From NCBI GenBank assembly GCA_019245275.1, contig JAFARW010000223.1, positions 1 to 21,126 on the forward strand: 21,126 nt of DNA, read 5' to 3'. Source of the DNA: Vulcanimicrobiota bacterium. Lineage in GTDB: Bacteria > Vulcanimicrobiota > Vulcanimicrobiia > Vulcanimicrobiales > Vulcanimicrobiaceae. The notes beneath the pieces were generated by a model that searched no databases, was not told the origin of the DNA, and saw only the letters and a list, made by a program, of their open reading frames with translations. Positions 12,711 through 21,126 of this stretch are shown one piece after another. The stretch's first letter is position 1; every line of letters begins with the position of its first letter. The position numbers were made by a program, and so were the translations under genes.

Positions 12711-12738
12711 CAAGCGGGCGCGAAAACGCGCCCGCTTG
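12711..12738 (+). terminator. Strong hairpin, candidate intrinsic terminator
   Basis: CAAGCGGGCGCG (12711-12722) and its perfect reverse complement (12727-12738) flank an AAAA loop, giving a 12-bp G+C-rich stem. The U-run is displaced (AGCAATTTT follows the stem), so termination efficiency is uncertain. The TTG proposed as the start of the next gene is the last three bases of the right arm. Confidence 0.55.
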
Positions 12739-13368
12739 AGCAATTTTACCCGCCGCCTCGCGGCGATCGCGATTCTCGTGCTCTCGTTCACGCTAGCCGC
12801 GCTCGTCATTCGCCATCAGCCGGCGGTCGAGAAATATATCCGCACGATCGGGCCGCTAGCATACCCGATTGCGATCGGCATCTTCACGCTGGTCGCATCG
12901 GCGCCGTTCTCGATCACGGACGCATTGGCGATCATGAACGGAGCCATCTTCGGTCCGCTCTGGGGCTCGATCGTCAATGCGATCGGACTCGTTTTTGCGG
13001 CATTGCTCGGCTACTATCTAAGCCAACGTGCGTCGCATCTGCTCGATTTGGAAAGCACGCTCGAGCGCTTGCCGCCGTGGATTCGCCGCTTCCGAATCGG
13101 CTCGGCGCCGTTTTTGCTCTCCGTCCGTTTGATACCCGGCCTAGGCGGAACGCTCGCGACAAGTGTCGCGGCAACCTTTCGCGTTCCGATTTTCAGACAC
13201 GTTTGGACGATGTGCGCGATCGCGGTGCCGATCTGCACGCTACTGGCGATTTTCGGAAATCAGGTTACCGTCGTCGTCCACAACTACGAGCACAGCGTCC
13301 ATCAACGCATGCACGAATTTTACGAGAAGCATCGGCCGCATTTCTTCCATCGGTATCGCAAGCCGTGA
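12736..13368 (+). CDS. TVP38/TMEM64-family (DedA-like, VTT/SNARE-associated domain) membrane protein
   Basis: The 210-residue inner-membrane protein belongs to the VTT-domain group, whose members are proposed lipid scramblases or transporters. An N-terminal helix (LAAIAILVLSFTLAALVI, 8-25) precedes the domain. AIMNGAIFGPLWGSIVNAIG (65-84) matches the family's AxxFGxxxG segment, and SVRLIPGLGGTLATSVAA is the conserved Arg-X-X-Pro region. The protein ends with a His/Arg-rich cytoplasmic tail. The start is uncertain. TTG 12736 gives a sensible basic n-region (SNFTRR) but is embedded in the hairpin. A GTG at 12778 is the next in-frame option and would shorten the first helix. The upstream frame is closed by TGA at 12703. 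The stop overlaps the RNase D start (GTGA). Confidence 0.82.
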   Translation: MSNFTRRLAAIAILVLSFTLAALVIRHQPAVEKYIRTIGPLAYPIAIGIFTLVASAPFSITDALAIMNGAIFGPLWGSIVNAIGLVFAALLGYYLSQRASHLLDLESTLERLPPWIRRFRIGSAPFLLSVRLIPGLGGTLATSVAATFRVPIFRHVWTMCAIAVPICTLLAIFGNQVTVVVHNYEHSVHQRMHEFYEKHRPHFFHRYRKP

Positions 13369-14540
13369 ACTACCGCATCATCTCCGACGCGGCGGGCTTA
13401 GCGGAACTGTCCGCACGTGTCCGCGCTGCCCCGCGCGTCGCGCTCGATACCGAGTTTCACAACGAACGCGCCTATACGGCGCGGTTGATGGTGATGCAGA
13501 TCGCGTTTGCGGATGAAGTGGCCGTGATCGACGCGCCGGCTGTCGGCGCCCTTTCACCGCTGATCGAAGCATTAGCTGAAACATTGGTCGTCGGGCACGC
13601 GCTTAGCGGTGATTTCAAAATCTTCGCCGATCGTTTCGATCGTGTCCCCGCGCGCGCTTTTGACACGCAAGTCGCCGCCGCGTTCTGCGGTTACGGCCTC
13701 TCGGTGTCACTTGCCGAACTCGTGCGCGACATGCTCGGGGTGCGGTTGAAGAAGACGCAAACGGTCAGCGATTGGAGCGCTCGTCCCTTGAGTCCGATGC
13801 AACTCGAGTATTTGGTCGACGACGTCGCACATCTATTGGATCTGCAAGATGGCCTTAGCGTGCGACTTGAATCACGCGAGCGATTGCAGTGGGCTTTGGA
13901 GGAGTTTCGACCGTTGGGGATGCTCGAGCATTATCGCATCGATCCCCATCGCGCTTATCTGCGCATACCAGGTGCGAACCGGATGAACCGGCGCGAGCTC
14001 GGCATCCTCAGCGAGCTGACGGCGTTGCGCGACTCCGTTGCGCGGCGACGCGACGTGCCGTTGCGGTACGTGCTCGGCGACGACGTCCTCGCCGGTCTCG
14101 CCACACTGCGCCCGAAGACGCAAGAGGATTTGAGTCAATTACGGCGCCTCGATGCCGGTGCGCGCAGATCGCTTGGCAATGACATCTTAGCGGCCGTCGC
14201 GCGCGGCGAGGCAATTCCGGAGGCGGATCTGCCGCAAAAGCCGGCACGTCCTGTCGGCGTCCAGCGTGAAGGGCTCGTCGCCGCGATGAGCGTGCTCGTG
14301 GCAACGATCGCGCGCGCAAACGAATTGCCGGCAAGTCTGCTGGTGCCGCGCAACGCACTCGAGCGGATCGCTCGCGAGCTGCCGTCCGATCGCGAGGCGC
14401 TCGCCCACGGCTTAGATTTGACCGCATGGCGCGCAGAGCTGATCGTCGACCCCCTTTGGGAGCTGCTCTCAGGCCGGCGGGCTTTGCGCATCGAAGGCTA
14501 CGCACAGCGAACCCCCCAAATCACCTGTCATGGCGTCTAA
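13365..14540 (+). CDS. rnd: Ribonuclease D
   Basis: The 391-residue protein is a 3'-5' exoribonuclease acting in tRNA and small-RNA 3' maturation. The DEDD exonuclease domain has ExoI ALDTEFH (Asp28, Glu30), ExoII GHALSGDFKIF (Asp83) and ExoIII YLVDD (Tyr149, Asp153, DEDDy type), preceded by TVSDWSARPL. HRDC-type helical domains follow: RELGILSELTALRDSVARRR onward (about 208-275) and a second degenerate one near 300-385. Length is close to E. coli RNase D (375 aa). The start is GTG at 13365, overlapping the TGA of the DedA-like gene. The open frame continues further upstream, but that stretch is antiparallel noise in the DedA-like coding region. The end overlaps acnA by 11 bases. Confidence 0.95.
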   Translation: MNYRIISDAAGLAELSARVRAAPRVALDTEFHNERAYTARLMVMQIAFADEVAVIDAPAVGALSPLIEALAETLVVGHALSGDFKIFADRFDRVPARAFDTQVAAAFCGYGLSVSLAELVRDMLGVRLKKTQTVSDWSARPLSPMQLEYLVDDVAHLLDLQDGLSVRLESRERLQWALEEFRPLGMLEHYRIDPHRAYLRIPGANRMNRRELGILSELTALRDSVARRRDVPLRYVLGDDVLAGLATLRPKTQEDLSQLRRLDAGARRSLGNDILAAVARGEAIPEADLPQKPARPVGVQREGLVAAMSVLVATIARANELPASLLVPRNALERIARELPSDREALAHGLDLTAWRAELIVDPLWELLSGRRALRIEGYAQRTPQITCHGV

Positions 14541-17274
14541 GAACAGTTTTCAAGCGGCTGATACCTTAACGGTCGGCGACCGGCGCTACAATTTCTACCG
14601 TCTTGCGGCGCTTGAAAGCATCGGCGCCCAGCTCGAAACAATTCCGTTTTCGATTAAGATTCTGCTCGAGAACCTGCTGCGCTTTGAAGACGAGCGCACC
14701 GTCAAACGCGCCGACATCGAAGCGCTCGCAAAATGGAATCCGAAGAGCCCGCCGCATCGCGAGATCTCCTTTCAGCCGGCGCGTGTGCTGCTGCAAGACT
14801 TCACGGGCGTGCCGGCGATCGTCGACCTCGCCGCAATGCGGGATGCAATGGCGGATCTCGGCGGTGATCCCAAGGCGATCAATCCGCTGCAACCGGCGGA
14901 GCTCGTGATCGACCATTCCGTACAAGTCGACCGCTTTGCGTCGCCCGATGCGTTTGCGAAAAATGCAGCCCTCGAATTGGAGCGCAATCGAGAACGGTAT
15001 GCGTTTTTGAAATGGGGACAGCGCGCACTTTCGAATTTTCGCGTCGTTCCGCCCGACACCGGCATCGTCCATCAGGTCAATATCGAGTATCTGGCGCGCG
15101 TCATCTTCGGCGCCGGCGGTGCAGGCCTCGCCTCCGACGCGAGCGAGGCGCTCGCGTATCCGGACACCCTCGTCGGCACCGATTCGCACACGACAATGGT
15201 GAACGGCCTCGGCGTTTTGGCGTGGGGAGTGGGCGGCATCGAAGCGGAAGCCGCGATGCTTGGACAGCCGGTCACGATGCTCGTTCCCGAGGTCGTCGGA
15301 TTTCGTTTAGAGGGCGCTTTGCGCGAAGGCGTTACCGCGACCGATCTCGTCCTCACCGTTACGGAGATGCTGCGCAAGCTCGGCGTCGTCGACAAGTTTG
15401 TCGAGTTTTACGGCGAGGGGTTATCGAATTTGGGCGTCGCCGATCGCGTTACGATCGGCAACATGTCGCCCGAGTACGGTTCAACGTGTGCGATCTTTCC
15501 TATCGACGCGAAGACGCTCGATTACTTGCGCTTAACAGGACGCGACGATACGCAAATTGCGCTTGTCGAGGCGTATGCGAAGGCACAGGGGATGTTTCGA
15601 ACTGACGAGGTGCCCGATCCGCATTTCACGCAGACGCTTGCGCTCGATCTCGCGACGGTCGAACCGAACGTTGCCGGACCGCGCCGCCCGCAAGATCGAG
15701 TCGCGCTCTCGCACGTCAAAGAGAATTTTCTTGAGGCACTGGTCGAGTGGCAAGCCCTGCGCGATGCGAAAGCGATCAACGCAGTCGCACGGCTCGAGAA
15801 CGAAGGCGGCGGCGGGACGGCGGTCGCTGCGCGCCCCGGCGTCGATCTCTCGGACGGTGACGTCGTTATCGCGGCGATAACGAGCTGCACGAATACTTCG
15901 AATCCAGCGGTAATGATCGCTGCTGGCCTCGTGGCGCGAAACGCGCTCGAGCGCGGGCTGCGACGCAAGCCATGGGTGAAGACTTCGCTTGCACCCGGCT
16001 CGCAAGTCGTGACCGATTACCTTGAACGCTCCGGTCTACAAGAAGCGCTCGACGAACTTGGCTTCAATCTGGTTGGCTACGGCTGCACGACCTGCATCGG
16101 CAACAGCGGTCCGCTGCCGCCTGAAATTGCAGAAACGATTGCGGAGCAGGATACGATCGTCGCAGCAGTCTTGAGCGGCAATCGCAACTTCGAGGCCCGC
16201 ATCCATCCGCAGGTGCGCGCCAACTATCTTGCCTCGCCGCCGCTTGTCGTCGCTTACGCGCTCGCCGGGCGGATGGACGTCGATCTGACCCGAGAACCGC
16301 TCGGCAACGGCCGCGATGGTTCACCGGTGTACTTGAAAGACATCTGGCCGAGCAACGCCGAGATCAACGAGGTCGTTGCAAACTCCGTTTCCGAGCAGAT
16401 GTTCCGTCGCCGATACGCGGACGTCTTTCGCGGCGATCAGAATTGGCTCGATTTGCCGGTGCCGGAAGGCGAGCGCTACCGTTGGGATCTGCAATCCGAG
16501 TATGTTAAGAAGCCGCCCTATTTCGAAGGCATGCGCATGGAGTTGCCGGTGATCAGCGACATACTTGGCGCGCGCGCCTTAGCCGTTCTCGGCGATAGCG
16601 TCACGACCGACCACATCTCCCCGGCGGGAACGATCACGCGCACGTCGCCGGCCGCGAAATATCTGACCGACCACGGCGTGAATCCGGTCGACTTCAATTC
16701 ATACGGTGCGCGCCGGGGAAACCATGAAGTGATGATGCGCGGAACGTTTGCGAACGTGCGGCTTCGCAACGAATTAGCGGACGGCGTGGAAGGTGGAATG
16801 ACCCGCTATTTGCCGGCGAACGAGCGGATGGCGATCTACGACGCGGCGATGAAGTATAAGGCCGACGGTACTCCGCTGATCGTGCTGGCCGGTAAAGAGT
16901 ACGGCTCGGGCTCGTCACGCGATTGGGCGGCGAAGGGACCGATGCTGCTCGGCGTGCGCGCAGTCATTGCGGAGTCATTCGAGCGGATTCACCGCAGCAA
17001 TTTGATCGGCATGGGCATTCTGCCGCTCGAGTTTCTCGACGGCGCTGACCGTTCGACCTATGCGCTTACCGGCGAGGAGACCTACGACATCGTTGGACTC
17101 GAGGAGCAGGGCGTACATCCGCGCATGACGCTGCACGTCAAAGTGACGGATGCCGAGCGACAGACGCTTTCATTCAAAGTATTGGTCCGAATCGACACGC
17201 CGGATGAGGCGGAGTACTACCGCCATGGCGGGATCCTGCAGTACGTTCTGCGTCAACTCAAAGCCGCGGGGTGA
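14530..17274 (+). CDS. acnA: Aconitate hydratase A
   Basis: The 914-residue enzyme isomerises citrate to isocitrate in the TCA cycle using a [4Fe-4S] cluster and is cytosolic. Cluster cysteines are Cys453 in ITSCTNTSNP and Cys519 and Cys522 in GYGCTTCIGNSGP, in the AcnA/IRP1 arrangement. The substrate-binding GTDSHTTMVNGLG and the C-terminal swivel-domain YGSGSSRDWAAKGP are intact. The N-terminus (YNFYRLAALE) is typical of AcnA. Length is close to E. coli AcnA (891 aa). The ATG lies inside the last codons of rnd and its TGA overlaps the next GTG, so it is expressed within a four-gene transcript. Fe-S-handling genes (bolA, grxD) lie elsewhere in the window but are not linked by transcription. 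Confidence 0.98.
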   Translation: MASKNSFQAADTLTVGDRRYNFYRLAALESIGAQLETIPFSIKILLENLLRFEDERTVKRADIEALAKWNPKSPPHREISFQPARVLLQDFTGVPAIVDLAAMRDAMADLGGDPKAINPLQPAELVIDHSVQVDRFASPDAFAKNAALELERNRERYAFLKWGQRALSNFRVVPPDTGIVHQVNIEYLARVIFGAGGAGLASDASEALAYPDTLVGTDSHTTMVNGLGVLAWGVGGIEAEAAMLGQPVTMLVPEVVGFRLEGALREGVTATDLVLTVTEMLRKLGVVDKFVEFYGEGLSNLGVADRVTIGNMSPEYGSTCAIFPIDAKTLDYLRLTGRDDTQIALVEAYAKAQGMFRTDEVPDPHFTQTLALDLATVEPNVAGPRRPQDRVALSHVKENFLEALVEWQALRDAKAINAVARLENEGGGGTAVAARPGVDLSDGDVVIAAITSCTNTSNPAVMIAAGLVARNALERGLRRKPWVKTSLAPGSQVVTDYLERSGLQEALDELGFNLVGYGCTTCIGNSGPLPPEIAETIAEQDTIVAAVLSGNRNFEARIHPQVRANYLASPPLVVAYALAGRMDVDLTREPLGNGRDGSPVYLKDIWPSNAEINEVVANSVSEQMFRRRYADVFRGDQNWLDLPVPEGERYRWDLQSEYVKKPPYFEGMRMELPVISDILGARALAVLGDSVTTDHISPAGTITRTSPAAKYLTDHGVNPVDFNSYGARRGNHEVMMRGTFANVRLRNELADGVEGGMTRYLPANERMAIYDAAMKYKADGTPLIVLAGKEYGSGSSRDWAAKGPMLLGVRAVIAESFERIHRSNLIGMGILPLEFLDGADRSTYALTGEETYDIVGLEEQGVHPRMTLHVKVTDAERQTLSFKVLVRIDTPDEAEYYRHGGILQYVLRQLKAAG

Positions 17275-17909
17275 AGATCGGTCAGTCTAGCGATGACGAA
17301 AGGTTTTCACATCGTTTAGAGGCCTTTAGCGACGTCGTCATCGGTTTTAGTCTGGCGCAACTGAGCCTCAACTTGACGTTTCCAAAGCATGTTGCGGACC
17401 TATTCTATCAGCCCTTCGGATTGGCTGCGTTTGTCTTCACGTTTATCGTGATCTGCGTCTTCTGGCTGCGCCATCACAGATGGTTCGCACACTACTTTAC
17501 ACCAACCCCATTTAACGTAACTCTGAATTTCGTGATCCTAGGTGCGATCGTACTGCTGGCGTATGCTCTCCAGATCTTCTTGCACTTCTTGCGCATTGGA
17601 AGCGATTTCTTTCCCGCTTTTTCAATCTACATAGCAGCGTTCGGCGCAGTGATGCTGCTTTTCGGGATCGCCTACTTCGTCGGCGCCGCCGCTCCGAAAC
17701 GCGTTATGACTGCCGACGTTCGCCGCTTGGGATACGTACAAGCGCTGCGCCTCTGCGGGGCCGCCTTTGGCGTTGTCGTTGGCCTATTCGTCGTCAGCCA
17801 TGGCACGGGGTTTGAAACGGCGACGTTTGTTGTCGCATTCTGCATCGCCGGCGGCGCGTTGCTCGGCCGGCTAGCCGGTAATGCGTACGGACGACGCGCG
17901 GTTCCTTAA
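17271..17909 (+). CDS. TMEM175-like (DUF1211) potassium-channel family membrane protein
   Basis: The 212-residue protein has about six hydrophobic segments (near 17-36, 48-66, 84-106, 115-138, 158-175 and 182-203). The first contains RLEAFSDVVIGFSLAQLSL, matching the Arg-X-X-X-Phe-Ser-Asp pattern (Arg15, Phe19-Ser20-Asp21) that defines TMEM175 pore helices. WLRHHRWFAHYF (65-76) matches the conserved Trp/His segment after the second helix. Bacterial homologues form tetrameric K+-permeable channels; that role is inferred for this one. The start is GTG at 17271, overlapping the acnA TGA (GTGA). Codon use looks less G+C-biased than acnA. The stop overlaps the convergent VOC gene through TTAA. Confidence 0.8.
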   Translation: MKIGQSSDDERFSHRLEAFSDVVIGFSLAQLSLNLTFPKHVADLFYQPFGLAAFVFTFIVICVFWLRHHRWFAHYFTPTPFNVTLNFVILGAIVLLAYALQIFLHFLRIGSDFFPAFSIYIAAFGAVMLLFGIAYFVGAAAPKRVMTADVRRLGYVQALRLCGAAFGVVVGLFVVSHGTGFETATFVVAFCIAGGALLGRLAGNAYGRRAVP

Positions 17910-18268
17910 CTGTTCTTGCGCTGATGGATTACGATCGCATTCCCCTCCGGATCTTGACCCGGGGCGAGAAAGCACACGGGCGTCTCAATGACGTCCGCGA
18001 TTTGCGCACCGCGTTTGCGAAACTCTTCGACCGCGACCTTGGCGTCCGGCACCGAAAACATGATTGCCGCGCCGGGGTGATACATGTTCTCGTCCTTCGG
18101 ATCCCAGATGCCGAGCGTGCTGCCGTCCGACAGTTCGAATTCCGCTGCCGTTCCATCTTCATCATTAAGCGTCGGCTTCAGGCCTAGCACGTCGCGATAG
18201 AACGCGACGAGCTCTTTCGATCTCCGTGAGCTGAAGCCGACAAGATCCATACCGGTGATTGTGCTCAT
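17906..18268 (-). CDS. VOC-superfamily (glyoxalase/bleomycin-resistance fold) protein
   Basis: The 120-residue protein is a single VOC domain: TGMDLVGFSSRRSKELVAFYRDVLGL, FELSDGSTLGIWD, AAIMFSVPD and FLAPGQDPEGNAIVIHQ. Glu108 in DPEGN is the usual C-terminal metal ligand, but the first-strand His normally found near residue 10 is Val. Metal binding is therefore doubtful and it may be a binding or non-canonical member. Function unknown. The start is ATG at 18268, preceded by AAAGGAAG; the longer open frame to 18370 runs back into the E2 gene. It lies 10 bases after the E2 stop and is probably co-transcribed with the PDH genes. Confidence 0.88.
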   Translation of the reverse strand: MSTITGMDLVGFSSRRSKELVAFYRDVLGLKPTLNDEDGTAAEFELSDGSTLGIWDPKDENMYHPGAAIMFSVPDAKVAVEEFRKRGAQIADVIETPVCFLAPGQDPEGNAIVIHQRKNS

Positions 18269-18278
18269 TTCTTCCTTT

Positions 18279-19619
18279 CTAAAGCATCGCAAGCCGCATA
18301 TCCGCGAGCAGCGCGGCGAGATAGACGTTGAAGCGGGCGGCCGCTGCGCCGTCAATGACGCGGTGGTCATATGAAAGCGAAAGCGGCAACGTTAGGCGAG
18401 GCACGAATTGGCTGCCGTTCCACTTTGGACGCCACGCGGCACGGCAGACGCCGAGAATTGCGACTTCGGGAGCGTTGATGATTGGCGTAAAGTAGGTGCC
18501 GCCGATCCCGCCAAGGCTCGAAATGGTAAATGTTCCGCCGGACATGTCGTTCGGGCCGAGTTTGCCGTCGCGTGCCTTTGCCGCGAGCTGCGCCGTCTCG
18601 CCGGCAATCTGTAGGACGCCCTTTTGATCAGCGTTGCGGATGACGGGCACGACGAGCCCTTGGGGCGTGTCGGCAGCGAAGCCGACGTTGTAGTACTGCT
18701 TCACGATCAGCTCGTCGCCGTCGAGCGATGAATTAAATTCCGGATACTTTTGAAGCGCAGCGACTGCAGCTTTGATCAAGAATGCAAGGATCGTCGTTTT
18801 GACGCCGCCGGCCGCTGTTTCGGCATTGACGCGCGTGCGGAATTCTTCGAGTTCGGTGACGTCCGCGTCCTCATTGTTGGTCACGTGCGGGATCATCACC
18901 CAATTGCGGTGCAGCGCCGGGCCGGCGATTTTCTTGATGCGCGAGAGCGGTCGCCGCTCGATCGGACCGAACTGCGCGAAATCAACTTTCGGCCAAGGTG
19001 CAACGCCTGGCGCGGCTCCGGGAGTGCGATCGCTCGCGACGCCTTCGCGTAACGCAGTCTTGACGTAGCCTTGTACGTCTTCGCGCGTGATTCGGCCGCT
19101 TGGGCCGGAGCCGTGAATCCCGCGGAGATCGACGCCGAGCTCGCGCGCGAATCGGCGAATCGACGGACTTGCATGCACATCGCCGTCACGTTCCGCTTCG
19201 CCGTTAGGCGAAGGCGGCGGCGGCGTAAACTGCTTCGCTTGCGGCGCGGGCGCGGGCGCGGGCGCGGGCGCCGGCCCCGGCCCTTCCATCACCTCTTCGC
19301 CTTCATCGACATTCGCGTCGGGACGCCGATCGTCGGCGCGCTTCTGCTCGACTGTTGTTTCGGCGTGCTGTTGCGCTGCCTCCGCGACCGTCAGCGTCAG
19401 TATCTCGGATCCTTGCGAAACCTTGTCGTTAACGTTGACTTTCAGATCTTTGACAACGCCTTCAGCCGGAGCCGGCACCTCCATTGTCGCCTTCTCCGAC
19501 TCCAGCGTAATCAACGGGTCTTCCTTATTGATGCGATCGCCGGGTTTGACGAGCACCTCGATCACGGGGACGTCTTTGAAGTCTCCGATGTCAGGCACGC
19601 GGACTGTCGTCTCGCTCAA
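18279..19619 (-). CDS. aceF: Pyruvate dehydrogenase complex dihydrolipoamide acetyltransferase (E2)
   Basis: The 446-residue core subunit transfers the acetyl group from E1 to CoA. Domains: one lipoyl domain (1-78) with lipoyl Lys43 in SEKATMEVP; a charged, then Ala-Pro-repeat linker (GPGPAPAPAPAPAP, about 112-125), encoded by a GCG-rich repetitive run near 19243-19276; a peripheral-subunit-binding domain (about 148-187, SPSIRRFARELGVDL); and a catalytic domain with His419 and Asp423 in SYDHRVIDG. It has one lipoyl domain, where E. coli AceF has three. The start is TTG at 19619, strongly supported by AGGAGAGGAG seven bases upstream. The partner E1 gene is directly upstream (aceE), which distinguishes it from the 2-oxoglutarate E2. 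The E3 gene is not in the window. Confidence 0.95.
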   Translation of the reverse strand: MSETTVRVPDIGDFKDVPVIEVLVKPGDRINKEDPLITLESEKATMEVPAPAEGVVKDLKVNVNDKVSQGSEILTLTVAEAAQQHAETTVEQKRADDRRPDANVDEGEEVMEGPGPAPAPAPAPAPQAKQFTPPPPSPNGEAERDGDVHASPSIRRFARELGVDLRGIHGSGPSGRITREDVQGYVKTALREGVASDRTPGAAPGVAPWPKVDFAQFGPIERRPLSRIKKIAGPALHRNWVMIPHVTNNEDADVTELEEFRTRVNAETAAGGVKTTILAFLIKAAVAALQKYPEFNSSLDGDELIVKQYYNVGFAADTPQGLVVPVIRNADQKGVLQIAGETAQLAAKARDGKLGPNDMSGGTFTISSLGGIGGTYFTPIINAPEVAILGVCRAAWRPKWNGSQFVPRLTLPLSLSYDHRVIDGAAAARFNVYLAALLADMRLAML

Positions 19620-19626
19620 TGCAGCG

Positions 19627-19636
19627 CTCCTCTCCT
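19627..19636 (-). promoter_or_regulatory. Shine-Dalgarno (AGGAGAGGAG) fixing the TTG start of aceF
   Basis: On the minus strand this doubled purine motif ends seven bases before the TTG at 19619, just after the aceE stop. It is the strongest ribosome site in the window and explains efficient use of a weak start codon. Confidence 0.8.
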
Positions 19637-19638
19637 GA

Positions 19639-21126
<1,488 letters not shown>

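Noticed and set aside
12681..13364. Upstream 228-codon extension of the RNase D reading frame
   Set aside because: It overlaps the DedA-like gene in another frame and has shadow-like Arg-rich composition; RNase D similarity begins at NYRIISD, at GTG 13365.
18269..18370. 34-codon extension of the VOC protein
   Set aside because: It overlaps the E2 gene's catalytic C-terminus in another frame, and the ATG at 18268 has a good ribosome site.
19243..19276. G+C-rich tandem repeat as a separate repeat element
   Set aside because: It is fully explained as the codons of the Ala-Pro flexible linker of the E2 protein.

Overview
The window (about 58-60% G+C by eye) reads as a chromosomal housekeeping region of a Gram-negative-type (diderm) bacterium. 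A TonB-dependent outer-membrane receptor, a homodimeric-type pyruvate dehydrogenase E1 (AceE), AcnA-type aconitase and a BolA/monothiol-glutaredoxin pair all point to a diderm, aerobic heterotroph. The mix of a carboxypeptidase-regulatory-domain receptor, frequent GTG/TTG starts and apparently leaderless promoters would fit an uncultured lineage such as Candidatus Eremiobacterota (WPS-2). That placement is a guess from gene style, not demonstrated. I see no rRNA, tRNA, CRISPR array, phage gene or transposase.

Layout, left to right. (1) 938-1, minus: permease and N-terminal part of the binding protein of an OpuC/OsmF-type osmoprotectant ABC importer. (2) 1210-3327, plus: polyphosphate kinase. 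(3) 5076-3324, minus: a tightly packed five-gene operon of small membrane protein, BolA, CGFS-type glutaredoxin, hotdog thioesterase and EVE-domain protein, every junction overlapping or nearly abutting. (4) 5164-8426, plus: TonB-dependent receptor translationally coupled to an MDR-family dehydrogenase. (5) 10131-8393, minus: NUDT19-like Nudix hydrolase and a LACTB2-like metallo-beta-lactamase hydrolase. (6) 10159-11009, plus: a small secreted DUF5666-like protein, then a divergent RpiB/LacAB isomerase with its own TATAAT box. (7) 11904-10999, minus: beta-hydroxyacid dehydrogenase. (8) 12006-12668, plus: an unrecognised secreted protein, followed by a dispersed-repeat-like element and a strong hairpin. 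(9) 12736-17909, plus: TVP38/DedA-like membrane protein, RNase D, aconitase A and a TMEM175-like channel, all with overlapping ends. (10) 21126-17906, minus: C-terminal half of AceE, the E2 acetyltransferase and a VOC-family protein.

Functionally the region is central carbon metabolism (PDH E1/E2, aconitase), stress and iron-sulfur handling (BolA-Grx, osmoprotectant import, polyphosphate), and RNA turnover. No single large novel system stands out. The noteworthy signals are architectural. Three operon-leading genes have a TANNNT -10-like box exactly six bases before the start codon, which suggests leaderless transcripts. All four convergent gene pairs overlap at their 3' ends, two of them through the same four-base TTAA. 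A 12-bp perfect hairpin contains the only plausible upstream start codon of the DedA-like gene. A single-pass membrane protein of unknown function leads the BolA-Grx operon.
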